From Pseudomonas viridiflava (lineage in GTDB: Bacteria; Pseudomonadota; Gammaproteobacteria; Pseudomonadales; Pseudomonadaceae), in the NCBI RefSeq assembly GCF_900591205.1, contig NZ_UUPU01000023.1:1-40516 (forward strand): 40,516 bases of DNA, in the 5' to 3' direction. Position 1 is the stretch's first letter. Every line of letters starts with the position of its first letter. A program made the position numbers and the translations under genes. Shown here in pieces: positions 9,138 through 17,454 of the stretch. The notes beneath the pieces were generated by a model, which was not told where the DNA came from, ran no database searches, and was given only the letters and a program-made list of their open reading frames with translations.

Positions 9138-9258
9138 GGCGCGCCAGGGCCAGGATGGGAGCCCGCGAGGGTTTGTCGCTTAAAGAACGCAGCATGATAA
9201 ACTTCGGCATGATTTCGGCCCAGGCCCCCAGTTAACCGCTAAATTCAGAGCAGCCCCC

Positions 9259-10577
<1,319 letters not shown>

Positions 10578-10596
10578 TCTGCAGGTCGAACCGATT

Positions 10597-10693
10597 CCAA
10601 ATGTGGGAGCTGGCTTGCCTGCGATGGCAGCAACCGGGTTTGCCTGATGTACCGAGGTGCCCGCACCGCAGGCAAGCCAGCTCCCACATTTGG
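10597..10693. repeat. REP-type inverted repeat
   Basis: A 26-base arm at 10597-10622 (ccaaatgtgggagctggctt...) is exactly complementary to 10668-10693, with a 45-base spacer. It lies between the convergent NUDIX and DUF1330 genes, where a bidirectional terminator would be expected. Confidence 0.85.
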
Positions 10694-10714
10694 ACCAGGT
10701 TTGGCCGGATAAAC

Positions 10715-11008
10715 CTAAGGCGCCAGCCCTTCCACAATAATGATCTGCGCCACCCCCGCGCCTTCACGGTGTCCTTTCGCCTCCTGATATTCCACCGACT
10801 CATAACAGGCCACTGCCTGCTCGTAGCTATCAAACTCGATCACCACATTACGCTGCCGTGCGGGCCCGCCTTCCAGCGCCGCGCTGCGCCCGCCCCTGGC
10901 CAGGAACCGCCCGCCGAACTTGGCAAACGCCGCCGGCGCACGTTGGGTGTACTGCGTGTATTGCTCTGCATCGGACACATCCACATGGGCAATCCAGTAA
11001 GCCTTCAT
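10715..11008 (-). CDS. DUF1330 family small protein
   Basis: This is a 97-residue protein of the dimeric alpha-beta barrel (EthD/DUF1330) type. It begins MKAYWIAHVDVSDAEQYTQY, has FGGRFLARGGRSAALEG near residues 31-47 and RNVVIEFDSYEQAVACYES near 53-71. The reaction of the family is largely unknown. The gene is divergent from the RibBX-like gene. The 69-base intergenic region holds a TGGTATACCA operator, so both are probably controlled together. Confidence 0.85.
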   Translation of the reverse strand: MKAYWIAHVDVSDAEQYTQYTQRAPAAFAKFGGRFLARGGRSAALEGGPARQRNVVIEFDSYEQAVACYESVEYQEAKGHREGAGVAQIIIVEGLAP

Positions 11009-11033
11009 CACGACATCCTCTTGCTTGATTTTT

Positions 11034-11053
11034 GTGGTATACCATAATACATA
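11034..11053. promoter_or_regulatory. GntR-type operator copy 2
   Basis: gtggtataccataatacata matches the right half of the palindrome at 5641-5672 and contains the perfect 10-base palindrome tggtatacca (11035-11044). It lies between the divergent DUF1330 and RibBX-like genes, 24 bases before the ATG at 11078. Confidence 0.65.
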
Positions 11054-11077
11054 CAACCAACAAATCGAGCACTCCAC

Positions 11078-12187
11078 ATGTCCTTCAACAGCATCGCAGA
11101 CATCATCGAAGACTACCGCCAAGGCAAGATGGTGCTCCTGGTGGACGACGAAGATCGGGAAAACGAAGGCGACCTGTTGCTGCCGGCAGCGTGCTGCACC
11201 GCCGAGACTATCAGCTTCATGGCCCGCGAAGCGCGTGGTTTGATCTGCCTGACGCTCACCGACGAACACTGCCAGCGCCTCGGCCTGGAACAGATGGTGC
11301 CGAGCAATGGCAGCGTGTTCAGCACCGCGTTTACCGTGTCTATCGAAGCGGCCAGCGGCGTGACCACCGGCATCTCCGCCGCCGACCGCGCACGCACGGT
11401 AGCGGCCGCCGTCGACCTCAACGCCGGCCCAGCCGACATTGTGCAACCGGGGCATATCTTCCCGTTGCGCGCCAAGGACGGTGGCGTGTTGACCCGCGCC
11501 GGCCACACCGAAGCCGGTTGCGACCTGGCGCGCCTGGCCGGGCACACGCCGGCCTCGGTGATCGTCGAAGTGATGAACGATGACGGCACCATGGCCCGCC
11601 GGCCCGAGCTGGAGATCTTTGCGCGCAAGCACGGGATCAAGATCGGCACCATCGCCGACCTGATCCACTACCGCCTCAGCACCGAACGCACGGTGGTGCG
11701 CATCGGCGAACGCGATTTACCCACGGTGCACGGCACGTTCCGCCTGATCACTTTTGAAGACCGCATCGACGGCGGCGTGCATATGGCAATGGTCATGGGC
11801 CAGTTGCGCCGCGACACACCGGCGCTGGTGCGCGTGCATGTGATCGACCCGCTGCGCGACCTGGTGGGCGCTGATTACAGCGGCCCGTCCAATTGGACGC
11901 TGTGGGCAGCGTTGCAGCGCGTGGCTGCCGAAGGCAGTGGCGTGGTGGTGGTGCTGGCCAACCATGAATCGTCCCAGGCCCTGCTGGAACGCGTGCCGCA
12001 ACTGACCCAGACGCCGCGCCAGTTCAGCCGTTCGCAATCGCGGATTTATTCGGAAGTCGGCACCGGGGCGCAGATATTGCAGGACCTTGGCGTCGGCAAG
12101 CTGCGTCACCTCGGCCCGCCCCTGAAATATGCCGGGCTGACCGGCTATGACCTGGAGGTGGTCGAGAGCATTCCCTTCACCGAATGA
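11078..12187 (+). CDS. ribBX: RibBX-like 3,4-dihydroxy-2-butanone 4-phosphate synthase with degenerate GTP cyclohydrolase II domain
   Basis: This is a 369-residue protein. The N-terminal RibB domain (about 1-200) keeps the acidic metal-binding loop VDDEDRENEGDL (residues 23-34) and the RAGHTEAGCDL segment (about 142-152). It should convert ribulose 5-phosphate to the four-carbon riboflavin precursor. The C-terminal third aligns with GTP cyclohydrolase II, ending GAQILQDLGVGKLRHL. Where RibA has the zinc site CLTGD...CDCG, this protein reads IDPLRDLVGADYSGPSNW with no cysteine. The cyclohydrolase activity is therefore presumably lost, as in the RibBX class. It is probably an accessory copy that raises flavin supply. 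Confidence 0.85.
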   Translation: MSFNSIADIIEDYRQGKMVLLVDDEDRENEGDLLLPAACCTAETISFMAREARGLICLTLTDEHCQRLGLEQMVPSNGSVFSTAFTVSIEAASGVTTGISAADRARTVAAAVDLNAGPADIVQPGHIFPLRAKDGGVLTRAGHTEAGCDLARLAGHTPASVIVEVMNDDGTMARRPELEIFARKHGIKIGTIADLIHYRLSTERTVVRIGERDLPTVHGTFRLITFEDRIDGGVHMAMVMGQLRRDTPALVRVHVIDPLRDLVGADYSGPSNWTLWAALQRVAAEGSGVVVVLANHESSQALLERVPQLTQTPRQFSRSQSRIYSEVGTGAQILQDLGVGKLRHLGPPLKYAGLTGYDLEVVESIPFTE

Positions 12188-12222
12188 CGGATAACCGGTG
12201 AGGCAAAATGCTTGCACAAAGT

Positions 12223-12248
12223 TTGGAATACCATAATATGATATTCCA
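12223..12248. promoter_or_regulatory. GntR-type operator copy 3, upstream of the ABC importer
   Basis: ttggaataccataatatgat (12223-12242) shares TGG-x-ATACCAT-x-ATA with the other two sites. Independently, 12224-12248 forms an imperfect palindrome with seven-base arms tggaata/tattcca. It is 166 bases upstream of the binding-protein gene. Apart from a small 6-bp GC stem at 12365-12384, I see nothing else in the 226-base gap. Confidence 0.6.
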
Positions 12249-12413
12249 TAGACCGAACGCTTTCGCCAAGTGCGCCCGCCAGGGATAGCACCAATAACAG
12301 CCCTTGGCACGGTCGCCTTTTGGGCCCCGATAAAAGGCCCCGTTGGACCTACTGCTCCCGATAGGCGGGCATTACCAAGCCCGCTCAATAACAAAACAAA
12401 TGAGGGCGTGAAA

Positions 12414-13439
12414 ATGGTGTTGAACAAACGTGCAACTGCGATGCTGTTCGCGGGTTTACTGGCCACAGCCACTCACGCGGCCCTGGCGGCCGAAAGCGTC
12501 AATTTCGTGAGCTGGGGCGGTAGCACCCAGGATGCGCAGAAGCAGGCGTGGGCCGATCCTTTCAGCAAGGCCAGCGGGATCACCGTGGTGCAAGATGGCC
12601 CCACCGACTACGGCAAACTCAAAGCCATGGTCGAAAGCGGCAACGTGCAGTGGGACGTGGTGGATGTCGAGGCCGACTTCGCCTTGCGCGCCGCCGCCGA
12701 AGGCTTGCTCGAACCCCTCGATTTCTCGGTGATCCAGCGCGACAAGATCGACCCACGCTTCGTCTCCGACCATGGCGTGGGCTCGTTCTTCTTCTCCTTC
12801 GTGCTCGGCTACAACGAAGGCAAGCTCGGCGCGTCAAAGCCGCAGGACTGGACCGCGCTGTTCGACACCAAGACCTACCCCGGCAAACGCGCCCTCTACA
12901 AATGGCCAAGCCCCGGCGTGCTCGAACTGGCCCTCCTGGCCGACGGCGTTGCCGCCGACAAGCTCTACCCGCTGGACCTGGACCGCGCCTTCAAGAAACT
13001 CGACACCATCAAGAAAGATATCGTCTGGTGGGGCGGCGGTGCGCAGTCGCAACAGCTGCTGGCGTCCGGCGAAGTCAGCATGGGCCAGTTCTGGAACGGC
13101 CGCATTCACGCCCTGCAGGAAGATGGCGCGCCGGTGGGTGTAAGCTGGAAGCAGAACCTGGTAATGGCCGACATCCTGGTAGTGCCTAAAGGCACCAAAA
13201 ACAAAGCCGCCGCGATGAAGTTCCTGGCCAGCGCCAGCAGCGCCAAGGGCCAGGCCGATTTCTCCAACCTGACCGCTTATGCCCCGGTGAACATCGACAG
13301 CGTGCAGCGCCTGGACTCGGTCCTGGCGCCCAACCTGCCGACGGCGTACGCCAAGGACCAGATCACCCTCGATTTCGCCTACTGGGCCAAGAACGGCCCT
13401 GCCATTGCGACACGGTGGAATGAATGGCTAGTCAAATGA
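12414..13439 (+). CDS. Periplasmic substrate-binding protein, spermidine/putrescine-type ABC importer
   Basis: This is a 341-residue PotD-like protein. The signal peptide MVLNKRATAMLFAGLLATA has a cleavage site near ALAA-ES (residue 25-26). VNFVSWGGSTQDAQKQAW and DVVDVEADFALRAAAEGLLEPLD are typical of the COG0687 family. I chose the ATG at 12414 over an in-frame ATG at 12270 because it gives an immediate signal peptide. The family imports polyamines but also opines, aminophosphonates and other small cations or acids; the ligand here is unknown. It is first in an SBP-permease-permease-ATPase operon preceded by the operator at 12223. Confidence 0.9.
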   Translation: MVLNKRATAMLFAGLLATATHAALAAESVNFVSWGGSTQDAQKQAWADPFSKASGITVVQDGPTDYGKLKAMVESGNVQWDVVDVEADFALRAAAEGLLEPLDFSVIQRDKIDPRFVSDHGVGSFFFSFVLGYNEGKLGASKPQDWTALFDTKTYPGKRALYKWPSPGVLELALLADGVAADKLYPLDLDRAFKKLDTIKKDIVWWGGGAQSQQLLASGEVSMGQFWNGRIHALQEDGAPVGVSWKQNLVMADILVVPKGTKNKAAAMKFLASASSAKGQADFSNLTAYAPVNIDSVQRLDSVLAPNLPTAYAKDQITLDFAYWAKNGPAIATRWNEWLVK

Positions 13440-14353
13440 AAATGACGGCAAGCACGCCCACCGGGAGCGCCCTCGGCGCTCCCGGCGCGGTTTCCCGCAA
13501 CGCCTCGGCGCCGTCCCTGGCGCAGCGCTGGCGGGGGTCGAGCAACCTGATCCCGGCCCTGCTGTTTCTTGGGCTGTTCTTCCTCGCACCACTGATCGGC
13601 CTGTTGCTGCGCGGGGTGCTGGAGCCGGTGCCGGGCCTTGGCAACTACGAGCAACTGTTCGCCAACTCGGCGTACGCCCGGGTACTGCTCAACACCTTTT
13701 CGGTGGCGGGCCTGGTGACCCTGTTCAGCCTGCTGCTGGGCTTTCCGTTGGCCTGGGTGATCACCCTGGTGCCACGCGGCTGGGGGCGCTGGATCCTGAA
13801 TATCGTGCTGCTGTCGATGTGGACCAGCCTGCTCGCCCGCACCTATTCCTGGCTGGTATTGCTGCAAGCCTCCGGGGTGATCAACAAGGCGCTGATCGCG
13901 ATGGGCATCATCGAAGTACCGCTGGAGATGGTGCATAACCTCACCGGCGTGGTGATCGGCATGAGCTACATCATGATCCCGTTCATTGTGCTGCCGTTGC
14001 AGGCGACCATGCAGGCCATCGACCCGATGATCCTGCAGGCCGGCTCTATCTGCGGCGCCAGCCCGTGGACCAACTTCTTCCGGGTGTTCCTGCCGCTGTG
14101 TCGGCCGGGGTTGTTTTCCGGTGGCTTGATGGTGTTTGTGATGTCTCTCGGTTACTACGTGACCCCGGCGCTGCTCGGCGGTGCGCAGAACATGATGCTG
14201 CCCGAGTTCATCATTCAGCAGGTGCAATCGTTCCTCAATTGGGGCCTGGCCAGCGCCGGCGCCGCGTTGCTGATCGTCATCACGCTGGTGCTGTTCTACT
14301 TCTATCTGAAGCTTCAGCCGGAATCCCCGGTTGGCGCCAGCAATGCGAGGTAA
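13424..14353 (+). CDS. ABC transporter permease (PotB-like)
   Basis: This is a 309-residue inner-membrane permease. A polar N-terminus of about 40 residues is followed by a first membrane segment (NLIPALLFLGLFFLAPLIGL) and several more. The cytoplasmic ATPase-coupling loop is visible as AGSICGASPWTNFFRVFLPL. The reading overlaps the end of the binding-protein gene. An alternative ATG at 13436 overlaps the previous stop as ATGA and may be the real start. It partners the permease at 14360. Confidence 0.88.
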   Translation: MASQMKMTASTPTGSALGAPGAVSRNASAPSLAQRWRGSSNLIPALLFLGLFFLAPLIGLLLRGVLEPVPGLGNYEQLFANSAYARVLLNTFSVAGLVTLFSLLLGFPLAWVITLVPRGWGRWILNIVLLSMWTSLLARTYSWLVLLQASGVINKALIAMGIIEVPLEMVHNLTGVVIGMSYIMIPFIVLPLQATMQAIDPMILQAGSICGASPWTNFFRVFLPLCRPGLFSGGLMVFVMSLGYYVTPALLGGAQNMMLPEFIIQQVQSFLNWGLASAGAALLIVITLVLFYFYLKLQPESPVGASNAR

Positions 14354-14359
14354 GCCGTC

Positions 14360-15169
14360 ATGCTGCTGACTCCCAATGCCATGAGCCGCAGGATGCGCCT
14401 GGGCCTCTACACCACCACCGGTTTGATTGGCCTGTTCCTGCTGTTGCCGATCGTGTTTATCGTGCTGCTGTCGTTCGGCTCGTCGCAATGGCTGGTGTTC
14501 CCACCGCCCGGCTGGACCCTGAAATGGTACGGCCAGTTCTTCTCCAACGCCGACTGGATGAACGCGGCGCTGGCCAGCCTCAAGGTCGCGGTGCTGACCA
14601 CCGTATTCGCTGTCGCCCTGGGCCTGCCTACCGCATTCGCCCTGGTGCGCGGGCGCTTCCCCGGCCGCGAGTTGCTCTACGGCCTGTTCACCCTGCCGAT
14701 GATCGTGCCGCTGGTGATCATCGCCGTGGCGGTATACGCGTTGTTCCTCAAGCTCGGCTATACCGGCACGATGTTCGCCTTTGTGGTCAGCCATGTGATT
14801 GTCGCGTTGCCGTTCACCATTATCTCGATCATCAACTCGCTGAAGCTGTTTGATCAGTCGATTGAAGATGCCGCGGTGATCTGCGGTGCGTCGCGCTTGC
14901 AGGCGGTGTTCAAGGTGACCTTCCCGGCGATTCGCCCAGGCATGGTGGCCGGTGCCCTGTTCGCGTTTCTCGTCTCGTGGGACGAAGTGGTGCTCAGCGT
15001 GATGATGGCCAGCCCGACCCTGCAAACCCTTCCGGTAAAAATGTGGACCACCCTGCGCCAGGACCTGACGCCTGTGATCGCCGTCGCCTCGACGTTGCTG
15101 ATCGGCCTCTCGGTACTGGTTATGGTGATTGCCGCCGCCCTTCGCCGACGCACTGAAACCCGCGCTTGA
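14360..15169 (+). CDS. ABC transporter permease (PotC-like)
   Basis: This is a 269-residue second permease subunit with about six hydrophobic segments. The first is at residues 12-40, containing TGLIGLFLLLPIVFIVLLSF. The coupling loop reads EDAAVICGASRLQAVFKVTF, followed by PAIRPGM, the classical EAA-G-I-LP pattern. It begins six bases after the first permease, so the two are translated together. Confidence 0.9.
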   Translation: MLLTPNAMSRRMRLGLYTTTGLIGLFLLLPIVFIVLLSFGSSQWLVFPPPGWTLKWYGQFFSNADWMNAALASLKVAVLTTVFAVALGLPTAFALVRGRFPGRELLYGLFTLPMIVPLVIIAVAVYALFLKLGYTGTMFAFVVSHVIVALPFTIISIINSLKLFDQSIEDAAVICGASRLQAVFKVTFPAIRPGMVAGALFAFLVSWDEVVLSVMMASPTLQTLPVKMWTTLRQDLTPVIAVASTLLIGLSVLVMVIAAALRRRTETRA

Positions 15170-15186
15170 GCGCCGAGGATTAAGAC

Positions 15187-16341
15187 ATGAGTGCAGTGAT
15201 CAAAGACCCCACCCAGAACCCTGGCCAAACCCTGGTCAGCCTGCGCAACCTGAACAAGTACTACGGCGAATTTGCCGCCGTGGATAATATCTCGCTGGAC
15301 ATCCAGGACGGCGAATTCCTCACCTTCCTCGGCTCCAGCGGTTCCGGCAAAAGCACCACCCTGTCGATGCTCGCCGGCTTTGAAACGCCGAGCAGCGGCG
15401 AGATCCTGGTGGGCAACCAATCGCTGGTGAATGTGCCGCCGCACAAGCGCGACATCGGCATGGTGTTCCAGCGCTATTCGCTGTTCCCGCATTTGTCGGT
15501 ACGCGACAACATCGCCTTCCCACTGGCAATTCGCAAACTGCCGAGCGCCGAACGCGAGAAACGCGTCGACGCCATGCTCAAGCTGGTACAGCTGGAACAG
15601 TTCGCCCATCGCCGCCCTTCGCAGCTGTCCGGCGGCCAACAGCAACGGGTCGCCATCGCCCGCGCGCTGGTGTACGAGCCACGCATCCTGCTGATGGACG
15701 AACCCCTTGGCGCCCTCGACAAGAAACTGCGTGAAGACCTGCAGGATGAACTGCGCCAGTTGCACCGGCGCCTGGGCATCACCATCGTCTACGTGACCCA
15801 CGACCAGGAAGAAGCCATGCGCCTGTCCCAGCGCATCGCGATTTTCAGCCACGGCAAGATCGTCGGCCTGGGCAGCGGCTTCGACCTGTACCAGAACCCG
15901 CCGAACGCGTTTGTCGCCTCGTTCCTCGGCAACTCCAACTTCCTCAAGCTCAAGGCCCAGGGCAATGCGGTGGCGTCGTTTGAAGGCCAGTCGCTGTCGA
16001 TCCGCCTGACCAGCGGCCTGCATATTGAGCAGGACGTACTGCTGATGGTACGCCCGGAAAAGGCCCTGGCGCTGAGCGTCGAACAGGCCGCCGAGCAGCC
16101 GTTGGCGGCGGGCTGGAACGAAGTGTCGGCGATTGTAGGCGAAGTGCTGTTCCTCGGCGAAAGCCAGACCTGCACCGTGAAAACCCTGGGCGGTACTTCG
16201 ATGACGGTCAAAGCGCTGTCCGCCGCCGGCATGCCGCTGAAAACCGGCGACCCAGTGCGCGTGCGCTGGGCTACGGCGGATGCGTGTGTGTATACCGAGT
16301 GGGCCGAAAGCGATCTGAACAAGGCGGCTGGGGCGCATTGA
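15187..16341 (+). CDS. ABC transporter ATP-binding protein (PotA-like)
   Basis: This is a 384-residue ATPase. Walker A GSSGSGKSTT is near residues 50-59, the signature LSGGQQQRVAIARAL near 147-161 and Walker B ILLMDEPLGALD near 168-179. The switch His is in VTHDQEEA. The C-terminal ~130 residues are the TOBE-type regulatory domain of spermidine/putrescine and iron importers. It closes the operon. The 24-base gap to the convergent HNH gene has no clear terminator hairpin. Confidence 0.92.
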   Translation: MSAVIKDPTQNPGQTLVSLRNLNKYYGEFAAVDNISLDIQDGEFLTFLGSSGSGKSTTLSMLAGFETPSSGEILVGNQSLVNVPPHKRDIGMVFQRYSLFPHLSVRDNIAFPLAIRKLPSAEREKRVDAMLKLVQLEQFAHRRPSQLSGGQQQRVAIARALVYEPRILLMDEPLGALDKKLREDLQDELRQLHRRLGITIVYVTHDQEEAMRLSQRIAIFSHGKIVGLGSGFDLYQNPPNAFVASFLGNSNFLKLKAQGNAVASFEGQSLSIRLTSGLHIEQDVLLMVRPEKALALSVEQAAEQPLAAGWNEVSAIVGEVLFLGESQTCTVKTLGGTSMTVKALSAAGMPLKTGDPVRVRWATADACVYTEWAESDLNKAAGAH

Positions 16342-16365
16342 CGCCCCTGCTTCATCCCCCACGGT

Positions 16366-17451
16366 TCAGGGTTTACGGCACGCTTTGAGGCGGGAAAGGA
16401 AATCCGCCGTCCATTCCTGGACCATCACCGAATAGGGTTCCTTGGAGCTGCCCATCTCTATTATATGGTTGAGCAGGTGGTCACGCAGAGTCTTCAAACG
16501 CTGGATAATCGTCTGATTTTCCTTCTGAAAACGCCCCTTGCGATCAGCCAACTCACCCATCACCGAACTGATCTCATTAACCATTCCCTCCAGAAACACC
16601 AAATGGCGTAACACTCGTGTGCGGTCCTGTACCAGACCGAGCCGATTAAGCCCATACACATGAATCGAAACGGCCCCCTTCACGCTGAGTCTTGCTGCTC
16701 GAGCTTGAGCAATTTCAGCTTTCATCGCATCTGTTACACCCTCAGCGTCCTGCAAGGGCAAGCCTGCGGCATCATGGTCTTTAGGCAGAACCAGCCCGAG
16801 CAGGTCCTTGCCATCAATATTGAACCGTAGGTGTTCGCTGGGGTTGTCCCGACAGGGATCAAGCAGTAACGGGTATTCTGACGAGCAATCGGGCGTTGAA
16901 TCAGTTGCACGCAGCCCCAAAATGGGGAAGCTGTCGTGCTTGCCACTCTGAACCAAAGTATGACCAAAGCCTTGGCCGCCTTCTTTGACCAGTTCAATCA
17001 TCTGCGCACACAGCTTGACCACTACATGACCACTACGCCGATTGCAGTGAATGCAACTCGGCAGGAGGTTGTCCCAGCTCGCGGCAAGCCACCAATAACC
17101 GCCGTGATCGGGCGCTTCCTGCAGCCGCCCCTTGGGTCGAAAGTGCTCGGTGTCCACCGGTGCAGTGGAGAAGTAAAAGCTTTCACAGTAGGCACATTTA
17201 CCATGAAAAAGTTGGTGCAGGCTCGCCTCGACACTTTTGTGTCTGTAGACATTGAAGTTGGGTTTAGTGGCCCTCTCATCGTCCTCGTTACGGTTATTGG
17301 CGACTAGGACGTCTGCCTGTTCGGCTGCACGCTGTTGCTCAAAAAACGTCTTGAATTTGGCAAGTTCCACAGCAGCAAGCGAAAGACCGCCAATGGTTTT
17401 GGGCGTCATTACACTGGGTGGATCAACTTCGCCTCGGTTCACTGATCGCAT
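16366..17451 (-). CDS. HNH endonuclease of the PtuB/TIGR02646 type
   Basis: This is a 361-residue protein with an intact HNH core. Cys86-x2-Cys89 (GKCAYCE), Glu102-His103 in DTEHFRPKG, Trp126 and Asn128 in WDNLLPSC, and Cys133-x2-Cys136-Asn137 are all present. Downstream, YPLLLDPCRDNPSEHLRFN and IHVYGLNRLGLVQDR are family segments. By family knowledge these proteins cut DNA together with an AAA/ABC-type ATPase (PtuA in Septu). The ATG is three bases after the stop of the ATPase gene, so the two are one operon. An ATG at 17409 (M15) is a possible later start. Base composition is visibly more AT-rich than the neighbours, suggesting acquisition. Confidence 0.85.
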   Translation of the reverse strand: MRSVNRGEVDPPSVMTPKTIGGLSLAAVELAKFKTFFEQQRAAEQADVLVANNRNEDDERATKPNFNVYRHKSVEASLHQLFHGKCAYCESFYFSTAPVDTEHFRPKGRLQEAPDHGGYWWLAASWDNLLPSCIHCNRRSGHVVVKLCAQMIELVKEGGQGFGHTLVQSGKHDSFPILGLRATDSTPDCSSEYPLLLDPCRDNPSEHLRFNIDGKDLLGLVLPKDHDAAGLPLQDAEGVTDAMKAEIAQARAARLSVKGAVSIHVYGLNRLGLVQDRTRVLRHLVFLEGMVNEISSVMGELADRKGRFQKENQTIIQRLKTLRDHLLNHIIEMGSSKEPYSVMVQEWTADFLSRLKACRKP

Positions 17452-17454
17452 AAT

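Noticed and set aside
11009..11077. FMN riboswitch before the RibBX-like gene
   Set aside because: The region is only 69 bases, dominated by the GntR-type operator, with no room for the riboswitch fold.
12365..12384. Small GC hairpin gcgggc/gcccgc before the ABC binding protein
   Set aside because: A 6-base stem with an 8-base loop and no T run is too weak to call a terminator.
16342..16365. Terminator between the convergent ABC ATPase and HNH genes
   Set aside because: The 24-base gap has no stem followed by a T run.
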